From Acephala macrosclerotiorum (taxonomy: Eukaryota > Ascomycota > Leotiomycetes > Helotiales > Mollisiaceae), in assembly GCA_014904845.1 (NCBI GenBank), contig MU119340.1, forward strand, positions 1 to 64,000: a DNA stretch of 64,000 nucleotides, read 5' to 3'. Below the pieces are notes generated by a model. The model was not told the DNA's origin. It worked only from the letters and a program-made list of their open reading frames with translations, and did no database searches. Positions 1 to 10,793 of this stretch are shown piece by piece. The translations under genes and the position numbers were made by a program. Position 1 is the first letter of the stretch, and each line of letters starts with the position of its first letter.

Positions 1-1020
1 AGAATAAGAAGAGGGTGGTCATGAATAGGGATAAACAATCAACAAGGCCCGTGCGGGTTGCTAGTTTCACGGTCATAAATTTTATCCGCCTCGTAGAGCT
101 GCATGAAACGAGAACAAGTTCAGAACCGATCGTCGAACTTATCGCAGCGTGATAAGGTACGGTGTGAGAGAGCCTCGATGGATGCAACCGTCTTGGAAAA
201 GGGGCATTGCGCGTCCCCATCCAAACTATCTTTTCCTTGCTGCACGTGAGATGGTATCACCGTCAGGCTTGGTGTAGCTGTGCATTCTTCGAGTTTGCTC
301 TCGAGGTCTACGAAGTAATCTATTAAGCTCCCTCTCTATCTGTTATCGCTGAGCCCGGCATGCAAGGGTCTAGCTCGGATGATAACCATGTCTCACTAAT
401 GCGTTGCATCACCTTCCTTTTTGTCTTCTACACCTGCAACTTCACACTTCCCAATCACTCACCTGCCTGGTGACCGTGAAACATGGGAACAGTCCACATC
501 TGGTAGATAGCCACAAGGTACAGAGTCTATCGAGATTCAAGCAATGTCGGAAGTACGAAGCCATCTCCACTTGCCAGCTCTCCAAGCCCCAGCGTGGCGC
601 CAGATCTGCTTGCCCGCCTCCAACCACCACCTCGAGCACAGATGTGGAGAATAGGCCCTAGAACTAATATCAAGAGCCGGTCTGAGCGATTCGTCCCACC
701 GAGGCACCACCCGCCCGGCCCTAATTGCTGGTCATGCCTGCCAATCGATACACGATGACGCCTGTTGCTCGCGTTTAGGAGCAAGCATCCAGTTTGGGAA
801 ACCACGACGGTTGCTTCGTCCTTGCCAGGCTCTGTTCAGGCGAGCACTTCCTTCCTAAAACTAATGCAGGTAGGATATATAACTAGCTCTCTTCTCTCCT
901 TCCTTTCATTCTCATTTTATCCGCAACCTCCTTGATCTCATCCAAAGTATTCTTCGGCCTCATACTTTACACCTACACTTCCCACACTTATTGTTATCTT
1001 TCAACCTGGCTTCACGCACC
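1..1020. other. upstream region without a supportable gene
   Basis: No convincing coding region is seen. Short open frames on both strands at about 400-800 overlap each other and show no recognisable protein character. The last 150 bases look like the promoter and pyrimidine-rich leader of the aspartic protease gene that follows, with runs of CT-rich sequence from about 885 to 960. Confidence 0.6.
876..882 (+). promoter_or_regulatory. TATA box of the aspartic protease gene
   Basis: The heptamer TATATAA lies about 140 bases before the chosen ATG and is followed by a CT-rich stretch typical of fungal transcription starts. Assignment is by position only. Confidence 0.5.
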
Positions 1021-2457
1021 ATGTCTTCTCTCCAAGGCTTGCAGAGAATCAAGCTTGTTCACAACAAGAAGTACAAGCGGTCCGGTCCCAAGTCCTATGT
1101 CTACCTTCTTCAAAAATGGGGCTTCGAACCCACCCTTCCTGGCCCATACTTCCAGATGCAAAAGGTCACCCAAACCGGCAAACATGGCCACTTCCACAAG
1201 CATGGTGGAAAGGCTACCACCCATCGTGTCCTGGCCAAGAGGAAGCCGGGAGCCGCCTCTGGCAGTACCGCAGCCGCAGACACCGGTGAGGTAACTGCTG
1301 ATGACCAGCAGAACGACTCCGAGTATCTCTGCCCAGTCCAGATTGGTACTCCAGCACAAACTCTCATGCTCGACTTTGATACTGGATCTGCGGATCTTTG
1401 GGTATGTCTCAAGTCAACTTCTACAGCAAACATAGCTAATTTCAACAGGTCTGGTCTACCGAATTATCTTCCTCTATTCAGTCCCAAGGAAAGAGCGCAG
1501 GACATACAATCTACGATCCCAAGGCGTCATCCACATACAAGAATCAATCCGGCGCCACATGGAAGATTTCATACGGCGACTCTTCCTCCGCTTCAGGCGA
1601 TGTTGGAACAGACACTGTGAGCATTGGTGGACTGGCTATCCAGAACCAAGCAGTTGAGTTGGCCAAGACCATGTCAGACCAATTCATCCAAGGAGCTGGC
1701 GATGGACTTCTCGGTCTCGCTTTCGGCACCATCAATACCGTCACACCAACTCCAGTTCAAACTCCAGTTGAGAACATGATTTCTCAACAAGATATCCCAC
1801 AAACTGCAGAACTCTTCACTGCCAACCTTGGAAGCTGGCGCGATGCCAACGAGCCTGACAAGGGCGTGAGCTTCTACACCTTCGGATATATCGACCAAGA
1901 TGTCGTCAAGGCCTCCGGTCAAGAAATTGCCTGGACTCCAATTGATAGCTCACAAGGTTTCTGGATGTTCAAATCTGAATCTGCTGTCATTAATGGCACA
2001 CCCGTTCAGCAATCTGGCAACACTGCTATTGCTGACACTGGAACCACTCTTGCCTTGGTTTCTGACGATGTCTGCAAAGCCATCTATGATGCTATTCCAG
2101 GCTCTAAATACGACAGCACCCAGCAAGGTTATCTCTTCCCTTCGAACACCACCGCTGACCAATTGCCAACTGTCACATTCGCCGTTGGCGACACTCAGTT
2201 TGCCGTTCAGAAGGAGGATTTGGGATTCGCTGATGCTGGTAACGGTATGGTTTACGGCGGTATCCAGTCTCGTGGTACCATGACCTTCGACATCTTGGGT
2301 GATACCTTCTTGAAGGGAATCTATGCTGTAAGCATCATCTCCTATTTTTCCAAGCCACTTCCTAACAAATGTACAGATTTTCGATCAGGGTAACACTCGC
2401 TTTGGTGCTGTCACCAGACCTGAGACGACTCAGAACACCTCTGCTCCTTCTTCCTAG
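1021..2457 (+). CDS. pepsin-like aspartic protease (family A1)
   Basis: Exons 1021-1401, 1449-2327 and 2377-2457 give 446 residues. Both catalytic motifs are present: DTGS with Asp120 and DTGT with Asp323, in the expected bilobal spacing. The first intron splits the family motif after DLW; joining restores DLWVWST. The N-terminal ~90 residues are basic and resemble the propeptide of fungal aspergillopepsin/endothiapepsin-type enzymes. The start at 1021 has a strong context (CACCATGTC). An in-frame ATG lies at 991, but neither start gives a clear hydrophobic signal peptide, which is unusual since most relatives are secreted. The enzyme should hydrolyse proteins at acidic pH; secretion, vacuolar or cytosolic location is uncertain. 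An upstream signal-peptide exon was looked for and not found. Family assignment is firm. Confidence 0.93.
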
Positions 2458-3531
2458 AGAATGATTTGTACGGTAGATATGATTGATGACTGGATGAGCT
2501 TGGAATGGATACGGACAACAAATTCGGACTGATACTGTATTCTGCATGACTTGATGTATTTTTGGTTAGCAATTAATATGGTTACGAAATATTTTCTTCT
2601 GGCAATTTGAAATGCTGTGACATCGTCAAACCTCTCTGGCTTCTAGTCCGCCCGCTATTACAGCAACTTAACGAAAACTGATCGTCCGACGGAAAATACT
2701 CGCTCTCGCCGCACTAGTACCCTTTCCCCTGATAGCTCTGAAATTCTTGACAGTAAATTGTACATGAAACAAATTTTGCTGTCAACAAGAAGCGCTAAGG
2801 CAAAGTAAGCTACAAGAACACAAGGAGGCAAAAGAGGAGAAGAAAAAACACGATGATAGGAGACGATGCAGAGGACGAGCCGCCTTGAGCCGAACTTGCT
2901 GCTGCTTCCACATCGTGGCGGATCTCGTATGGTAGGTTGGCTTGGTCAGTGAAGATGAAGAGGTTGGTGTTTTATACTGGTAGGAGGGCCATTAAGGAGA
3001 TTCCACGTAGATTCCACGTGTTTGAGAGAGGATGTTGATCCGTTAAATGAACAGACATTAAGTTTTTAAAAGGCGGGGAGTTGGGGGGAGTATCTGGATG
3101 TTGGTTGTGGGACGTTGAATGTCTGTATCGATTATTTGACAATTTTGTCTGGTTGCGGTTTTGGATTGTTGGTCCGGAGAAGGAAGATTCTGGAGGGGTG
3201 CTTGAGGGATGTCTCGCTTGTTGATGGGTTCCCCTATTTGAGAGCGAGTCAGCCGAGCTTGAGGTATTCGACCAGCGAAGGAGTAAGCTACATCTCGTGT
3301 CTAATCATCACACTTAGAGGCAATGCTCAAAAAGGGGCAGGTAATTCAATGATCAATGATATCTAGAATTGCTTCATCTCTTCTACTATTTTATACAAGA
3401 CGCCAGGCCATTCAGTCATGACAATACTTGTTCGTCCATATTTATACAAACCCCCGAAATCCAACCCCAACACCAACACCCGCTAAACGATATGCTATGA
3501 AACTTCCTTTCTACTATCACCCTCATATCAG
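2458..3531. other. intergenic region between protease and exchanger genes
   Basis: This is the 3' region of two convergent genes. It contains purine-rich stretches around 2820-2860 and one 83-codon open frame at 3115-3366 without recognisable protein features. Nothing else is seen. Confidence 0.6.
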
Positions 3532-4864
3532 CTATCTCCTATCCGCAGTAAACTCCAAAACAATAAACGCCAAATAAGCGGCGAATAATGCATATCCCAT
3601 CCACCGCTTCCCACCGGTCATCACAATACAAAACAAGATCAAACTGCTGACCCACATACTGCCTACTTCAAACAAGCTCGCAGTCCCCTTCAGACTCGCT
3701 AGATCTCCGCTGAGGAAGAGGACTCCGGCACACAGAGTGACGAGGAAGATGTTTGAGCCGGCTGTGTTGGCTATCATGATACTGTTTTCTCCGCGGCGGG
3801 AAGACATTATGGAAACGAGTTTTTCGGGGAGAGTCGTGGCGAGTGAGAGGAGTGTAGTTCCGAGGATTGTACTGGAGAGGGAGAATGCGGTTGCGAGGGA
3901 TGAGACGGTGTGTGAGAGGATGTAGCCGGATAATGAGAGGGCGACGAAGCCAAGGAAGAGGTGCGCGAGGTGGTATGGTGTGCTGTGGCCTTTTTTAGAG
4001 CCGGTGATGGTTTGAACGTTGCTGAGAGTTATTTCGTCGAACATGTCGTCTGGTAGAGTGTCATTTTCTGGGTGTGTGGGAGGGTTAGAGTTGGTAGGTG
4101 CTTTGAGGGGGGAGCCGGCTTCGATGTCTGTTTGGGTGTCGGCAGTTGTTGGAGGGGAGTTGGAGTCGTGGATCAAGGTTGTAGTGCTGCTACTATGTGA
4201 ACGATTGTGGGAGTTGGCCCTTGAAAGCTGTGGGGATTTTTTCATGGGAATTGATGATTCCGAGTCGGATTCTGAATCGGAGTCGTCGCTCGAATCAGAG
4301 TCGGAGTCGCTGTCCGAATCGCTCTCCGGCTCTGGAGGCTCAACTATTCCCTTGTATATCGCCCATGCTATCGAAATAAAGTACACAATGAATGTGAGGA
4401 TCAAAAGTACGCCACCAATTCGGCCCAGGGGCTCGAAGAAGAGGATGAAAGCGGTAAAGAAAGTGGTGAGGCCAAGAAGAACACTGGTGTAGATCTTCGC
4501 GGACTTGTCGAATGTAACGCTAGCGGGAGCGAATATGAGACCCAGAGAGAAGGCTCCTAAAATGTTCGAGATACTGCTTCCGAGGATATTGCCCAGAGCA
4601 AGTGGCGATTGGTGTTGAGATATCGAGGCGACGACTACCACCAACTACGCAGAGTTAGTAACAACCTGCAGTTTGCTGGCAGATCCTACATACCTCTTCC
4701 CATTCTGCTCCAGCAGTTAGCAATGCTATCAGCGTCGGTGGAATCCTCAGTCGGCTCGCCACCTTGGCCGTGTGGTCGATGAATTTGTCGGCTCCAAACT
4801 CCAACACAAACAGCCCAGCGATGAACGCCGAGATGTTGAAGAACACATTATCGAGGTCCAACAT
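3532..4864 (-). CDS. Ca2+/cation antiporter (CaCA family, sodium/calcium exchanger type)
   Basis: Two exons on the minus strand (4864-4694, 4644-3532; 49-nt intron with an ACTAAC branch site) encode 427 residues. The protein has two Na_Ca_ex halves. The first alpha repeat contains GAEWEEL followed by GNILGSSISNILGAF; the second contains LPEKLVSIMSS followed by IANTAGSNIFLV. These are the inverted repeats that form the cation site in this family. Between the halves is a cytosolic linker of about 100 residues with an almost pure Asp-Ser/Glu-Ser run. The protein should exchange Ca2+ (or a related cation) for Na+ or H+ across an internal or plasma membrane; the membrane and counter-ion cannot be told from sequence. 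The start at 4864 gives the short N-terminal helix expected of the YrbG-like branch. Confidence 0.92.
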
Positions 4865-6312
4865 TTTGAAAATAGCAGCCTAGAGATTTCGAATGGCAGG
4901 AGTCGGGTACATAAAGAAGAGCGCGTCACACAAGAGGCGACGAAAAGGAGACGGCGGCACGGGTGCGCAAAAAGGAACTGCTGAATGAGTGGCTTATTTT
5001 CTTTGAGACATCGGGATGATTGCGTCGAATGGCGGGCGAGGCTGCTGTGCGCTCGAATTGATCCGTTGGACGAGTGTATGCGGGAAATGTCCTTCCTCTC
5101 GTGGGTATTTGAACGAAGAGGAAGCTGCGAGTGTTGTTGACAAGAACTGACGGAGAGTGTTGAACGGTGACTAGGGTGACTAAGGTGCCTGGGTTGGAAA
5201 CTTCACCCCGCTGGAGATCAGACAGAGGGAATCCCAAGACAATAGTCTCTCACCCTCTCACCCTTTCTAGACACGAGGTCAGGGATGGCAGTGTCATTCA
5301 GGGGGATTTCGATAGGCCGCTCTCGATCTGCACGGCCCAGCGAAAATCTCCAGGCTCTTTGAAGCTTCGAGGCGGCGAACCCCACCATTTGGAAGCCTAT
5401 TTTCATCGACCAGTGACATCCCATGAAACTCTGAACACTGCAAACATGCTTCAAAGCTGATTCAGACGATCAGAAACATCTGATGACGTGACAGTTGCTT
5501 CAGATTCAGAGTTCGGCGAACAGTTCAGATGAAGACTCTAAGAGCATACTAGTAGACGTTCAATCTTTTTCCACCTTTCAGCTGGCAAAACGAACCAACC
5601 ACCATCGCGTATTCGACCAGGACAGTGTGTTCCAGAGCCAAGGCGTGGCGCTTGCTACCCACAGGGCGAAATAAATGGTAAATGTAAGGTGATTGTGGTC
5701 GTGTCTTCTAGGGATGGCCAGACCAATCACCTGTTCGAGATTCACGGTATTTTACTATATCAAGTTAAATACTAGTCATTACTCATTAACATTTATTGCA
5801 CCCTGTACGTACTATCCAAGCTAATTTCGAGCTATCGATATATTTCCTGTCCCAGAATGGAAGAGATTCAAGCCACTCCAGCCTCATGGGAGATGGCTCT
5901 CAACCATAAAAGATGCGCTTTACCCTTGTTATTTTTATTCAAGGTCAACACCTTCAATCGCCGTTGCGGCTGATGCTGGATCTAGGTGTTCGATCAGGAG
6001 CAAAGCGAGCTCAATTGGGCTAGAAATCTCGTGGTGTACCGGTTGCCTTCCTTTGCAGATGGAAGAGGTGATCCGGCGGGTGTGACAAGGATGCATCGCA
6101 AGATATGCCAACGGTTGCTGCCCCTCTTAAATACGTCGGTTTTAGTTGCAAATGTGAAGTCGGCCTAAGGGTTACTTGGTCGCACCTACCCTTGAATGTA
6201 TAGTTTAGTATGAATTCTTAAGTCTCCCCTCGACCTTTTCTTTGCGGCGAGTGCTGCGCTTGGCAATCTACCAATTTGGCTTGGACATTTTCACGACAGC
6301 ATTATCTCCAAC
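4865..6312. other. intergenic region between exchanger and NRAMP genes
   Basis: This is the shared upstream region of two divergent genes. Open frames of 60-103 codons on both strands (for example 4926-5237 and 5167-5460) overlap one another and show no domain. No repeat or RNA gene was recognised. Confidence 0.6.
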
Positions 6313-8090
6313 ATGGATACTGTTGAAGCAATTCATTCTAGAGTATCACTCTCAGAACATGTTAAGGAGAAGTCAGAAGTCACATACAAGGAGAAGGCAG
6401 CAACTCAGGAGGCTATCGTCGAGTATGAACGGCAAACACGACGGCCAGCAGACTACATCCAGTCGATTCGAGATACATCCAGTCGATTCGAGATGCTTTC
6501 AACAAACAGAGCTTCGTAAGCTTCGGGGCGGTGGTATGGAAATTTGGAAGATTCATGGGACCTGGGACAATCATAAGCGTGGCCTACATAGACCCGGACA
6601 ACTTCCAGACTGCCGTATCTTCGGGAGCACAGTTCAAGTACAAGCTATTGTTCATGGTCTTAGTATCAAACATCATTGCTGTCTTCCTGCAGGTATGTCT
6701 CAGCTGTTGTGTTCCGGGCTACATACTGACCTGCAAAAGTCTCTTTCTGTTAAATTGGGGACTGTCACGGGAATGGATATGGCCCAGATGAACCGTGCTC
6801 ATCTTCCCAGATGGCTAAACATAGGACTATGGATTATGGCTGAAGCTGCAATTGTCTGTACAGACATTGGTCAGATAAGTCCTCTTCTCTTACTTTCTCA
6901 TTATTTGCTCACGAACCTTCAGGTCATTGGAACGGCCATTGCAATCAACATTCTGATACCCAAGATACCACTTGTTGCTGGCTGCGCTCTTGCAATTGCC
7001 GATACGCTTTTCATCCTGTTCTTTTATAGACCCGATGGCTCATTGAGAGGTCTTCGATTATTTGAGTTATTCATCAGTGCATTTGTGTTAGCTGTCTTCA
7101 TCTGCTTCTGCATAGAGCTGTCTCTGATCACCAATACTACTGCACGACATGTGATGGATGGTTTTCTTCCATCCAGAGATATCTTCGTGTCAGACGGGTA
7201 GGTCTCATTCCAGTAGTGTAATCTCTCCTACTTACATTTTCTCTAGACTTTACGAATCATGTGCTATCCTTGGTGGGACATTGATGCCTCATACCCTCTA
7301 CCTTGGGTCTGGACTGGCACAAGCTCGTCTCCGCCATTTCGACATCAAGCACGACCGCTACCGGGAAGCCATGACCTCCTCCGGCCCCCAAGGAATCAAG
7401 CTCTATCGGCCTTCCCTCTCAGCTATCAAGTCCTGCCTCAACTATTCTATCGCCGAACTCTGCATCACGCTCTTCGTTGTAGCCGTATTCGTCAACTCTG
7501 CCATTCTCATTATCGCCGCTTCATCTCTGTCCGAGACAGCTCAAGATGCGGACCTCTTCGGCATGTACGCATTATTCGTGGACAACATCTCTCAAGCAGC
7601 TGGAACTATGTTCGCGCTTAGCCTCTTGTTCTCGGGTATCAGTGCTGGAATCGTTGCAACAATGGCTGGCCAGATGATTGCAGAAGGAGCTATCAATTGG
7701 CGTATCCGACCCTTCTACCGTCGGCTCTTGACTCGCTCGATTGCCATTATCCCCGGAATTATCATCGCTGCAGCAGAGGGACGCTCAGGAATGGCTGCTG
7801 CATTGAACGGATGTAACGTGGTTCTTTCGGTGGCGTTGATATTCATGGCTTTCCCGTTAATTTGGTATGCTAGCTTCAAGAAGTACATGATGGTCGAGAC
7901 AGAGGTTCCGCTGGAGAGCTCGATCACGGTTGGAAGTGATGTTGAGAGAAGCGAGAGGAATGCGTCGACTGTTAGTATGGCGAATGGATATGTTGTCATG
8001 GCTACTGGATGGCTGATTTGGGTATTGATTGCTGCTATGAACATTGCCACGTTGGCGTTCCTTGGATTGGGTATCGGTGGCGATGATTGA
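6313..8090 (+). pseudogene. NRAMP-family divalent metal transporter, frameshifted
   Basis: Expected exons are 6313-6692, 6740-6874, 6923-7197 and 7247-8090. NRAMP hallmarks are clear: GPGTIISVAYIDPDNF in TM1 (DPGN variant DPDN, keeping the metal-binding Asp and Asn), MNRAHLPRW, and GTLMPHTLYLGSGL in TM6 (metal-binding Met). Such proteins import Mn2+ or Fe2+ with protons. Two lesions are visible. A 20-bp unit is repeated in tandem (6454-6473 and 6474-6493), which shifts the frame and ends translation at 6519. The second intron starts with ATAAGT where GTAAGT is expected; at 48 nt it is in frame and stop-free, so retention would add 16 residues inside TM3. Removing one 20-bp copy restores an open frame through exon 1. 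An ATG at 6555 could still start a protein lacking only the cytosolic tail. A sequencing error is possible. Confidence 0.85.
6454..6493 (+). repeat. 20-bp perfect tandem duplication inside NRAMP exon 1
   Basis: The unit tacatccagtcgattcgaga occurs twice without interruption. The first copy is at 6454-6473 and the second at 6474-6493. Its length is not a multiple of three and it moves the transporter reading frame from the ATG frame to the next. Confidence 0.95.
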
Positions 8091-8582
8091 GCGAGCAAGG
8101 CGTGTGGGACAGAACCGAAAACGATTGTTTATGAATCATGAGTAGCATTTATTGGTGGCAGCGTTCTTAGCACTGGTTGCATCATATACCCAAATTCAAA
8201 TACAACACATATGAAGAAGACCTACCACTCATGGACAAATGATTGTCCCTGACCATCAAGATTACCAACGAGGAAGAAAGTTGATGGAACGACAATTGTC
8301 ATTCCAAGTACTTAGAACTAGTGTGTAAATACAATACAAACATTACTCTCCCTCCAGCATCAAACGAATGTCCAAAATCCCAGTAAGTAGTCTAAATACA
8401 AAAATATCAAAAGGATGAACACCGACGCTATGCAAAACCCAACAAATGAGCGACTTCTTTACCTTAATCCAAAGGCAAAACCAAAGCAAAACCATCGCTA
8501 TGCGAGTAATTCAAACAACCCGTCTTCCCGATGCTCCTCCCTCACTCTGAATGATCCTCATCCTGACGAACAAGACAATGAT
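8091..8582. other. 3' intergenic region, convergent genes
   Basis: This gap separates the NRAMP locus from the secreted-protein gene on the other strand. One 79-codon open frame (8415-8654) overlaps the 3' end of the latter and looks fortuitous. Nothing else is seen. Confidence 0.55.
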
Positions 8583-9280
8583 CTAACAATACTGCAACCC
8601 ATTCGTATCTCTGCTCATGAACCCCGAAACACCGAATTTGTCAGGCATCGTTAGCCCCACATCCAAGAACGTAAGAGGAGCATCACCACCAGTCTGTGGG
8701 TTCTGATTCACGACTCCGAAACCGGTGGAGAGTGCGAGATTGTATTCGAGTGTTACGTTGGTGGGGATGTTGGGGGATGAGTAGAGGGTGCAGGAACGTT
8801 TGTTGTCGTCGATGGCGGCGCCAGCAAAGGTGTGCTTGAATACCCCTGGAGAGTGTGTTAGTTGGGAGGTTTTTGGGTGGATGGGGAGAGGGAGAGGGAG
8901 GGGTGAGATTGGGATGGAAGAGGGGAGTGAAGCTTACAGTTGGTGCAGCTCAAAGGACGATCGAGACAAGCAGCAGCACAGTCGCAGGCAGAGTTGATGC
9001 CATCCTTATGGAAGAGGTCGACCATCGTCACGACGCCGGTCATGTCGATCGCAGGGAAGTAGCGGACACAACCCCCTTCGTCGGTTGGTGCGGCCAAGTG
9101 AGGGAAACGGTTCTTGGTGATTTGTCCTTTGCAGATGGCGTAGTCGGAGTACTTGTCTCCGGATGGGAAGATGTCGAGGTCGGGGTTGGAGGAATCGTCG
9201 TCGCGGGCGCCGAGGGGACCTGCGAGGACGGAGGAGAATAGGAAGAGGGAGGAGATGATTGTGCTTGTTGAGAAATGCAT
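8583..9280 (-). CDS. secreted cysteine-containing protein, unknown function
   Basis: Exons 9280-8938 and 8845-8583 (92-nt intron) encode 201 residues. A signal peptide is clear: MHFSTSTIISSLFLFSSVLA followed by GPLG, with likely cleavage after Ala20. The mature part has eight cysteines, including ACDCAAACL in the middle, a SCTN and a SCTLYSS segment, and a protein-terminal Cys. Splicing joins SCTN to WVFKHTFAG. The spacing is loosely like PAN/Apple-type folds, but this is only a resemblance. The C-terminal half has one N-glycosylation site (NVT). It is probably an extracellular or cell-wall protein; an effector role cannot be excluded or shown. I do not recognise a named family. Confidence 0.8.
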
Positions 9281-10793
9281 TTTGAAGGAAGGCGAGATGT
9301 TAGTTTTGATTTGAAAGAAGGTAGGTGTTGAGAAGGTCGTTGATTATGCTGGAGATTGAAAGATCGTGTGTTTGAAGTGAAGAATGAAATGAGCAAGGAA
9401 ATGAGATAGAAAATGAAACGTAGGAAAGGTTGTTGTTTTTGGTTGGTTGATGTTGTGATAAGAAGCTTTCTTCATGGACAGACTTGCCTTAATATATAGA
9501 GCTAGAGATAATTGCATCGTGATCATAGATTCTTAATAGAGGGGAGAGGTAAGCGGTGACGCCGAATCTATTCACAGACCAAGGATGAAATTGTTTCCAA
9601 ATGATGGCTGCTGATTTTCAACGCCCATGAATAAAAGACACGGTAAAGCCAAGCATGCGGACTCTGAGACCTCGGTGCATGGAATAACTATCCCCAAAAG
9701 ACCTAGGAAATGAAGAACAATGTCAGCCAACTAGGATGTCATTGGAACAGAACGTACAAGCTTTACAGATGCATCTGTACGTAGATGTTTATTTCGACGT
9801 TGTTCGGGCGAGGCGTCATTGACAGCTGCTGAACCCGTGTCGAGGCTGAGGATGAAGCCTAGAATAAGATGGATTTAGGAGTGCGCATGTAATGTCTCGG
9901 ACAGCAGAACGTGCGCCAGAGACACTGGTCCTTCTGGAAATGTCTGAAAGGCTGAGTTACGCCATTCAGAGTTTTGGCTAATTGGAACCAGCTCAAAGAT
10001 GTCGTTGATGGGTTATCATTCGCTTGGCGTTGCGGAGAGGTGCATCGTGAAGTTGGGCGCAGCTCCAAATCTGATGTCAGGTGATGGGAAGTTCAAAGCT
10101 TCCACATGGCATACCCTTGAGTAAGAGAATGCTGCAAGGCCGAGGCTGTACCTTCATGAAATTAGTCAGAAGCTGTAGATAGGCCTGTTTCGCTCATGGC
10201 ATTCGTTATGACCTCAGGAGCAGATGACAATCAAGTAAGTTCTGCTGAGATGACCGGAGGGAGCACATCTGAAAGCTAACAGGGTTCGGTGACATTCCAG
10301 CTCAATGTCCGTCAGACACTGGATCATGTGAACTGGAAATATTGACTCCCAAGTTACGAGGAGAGCAAAGTCAAAAGCGGATCGACACTGGAGCCAACAA
10401 ATGATGAACAACGTGAATTGGATATCCTAAGCTGAATAACTAGACCTAACCCTTTCCCATTCGTGTACACGTAAAAACCAAAGTAAAATCACAAACACAA
10501 AAAGGTATTCCCCATCACCGCACGCCTTAACGCCCTCCAATGACCTCTCCCGAGACCACGTGCAGCGCATAAGAACAACCGCGGGAGAAGAGCGAATGGT
10601 ATGAATAAGGTTCCCCTTCCTTTTTCTACCCACAGTGACCGACCGTTGTGATGAATTGCACAGCAATAAAAAGAGCCCGAGCCTAAACCAAAATTCATAA
10701 AACATGGAAACCTTCATCCAAGTATCCTGTACAATATAGACAAGGAACTGATTTTTCGTTCTCGTTGCAAGCTTTTGCTATCTCCAAAATTGC
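9281..10793. other. gene-poor region upstream of the secreted-protein gene
   Basis: No supportable gene is seen in 1.5 kb. Open frames at 9859-10068, 10214-10411 and 10427-10717 are short and without protein character. The part near 9300-9500 is AT-rich leader and promoter of the minus-strand gene. Confidence 0.55.
9491..9499 (-). promoter_or_regulatory. possible TATA box of the secreted-protein gene
   Basis: On the minus strand the sequence reads CTATATATT, about 210 bases before the ATG at 9280. Position is plausible for a long leader, but no transcript evidence exists. Confidence 0.3.

Noticed and set aside
5167..5460. 97-codon plus-strand frame
   Set aside because: Overlaps an equally long frame on the other strand and shows no features.
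6474..6493. 20-bp repeat as a tiny intron in the NRAMP gene
   Set aside because: No rotation of the unit starts with GT and ends with AG, and 20 nt is too short to be spliced.
8415..8654. 79-codon plus-strand frame
   Set aside because: Partly antisense to the secreted-protein gene and low complexity.
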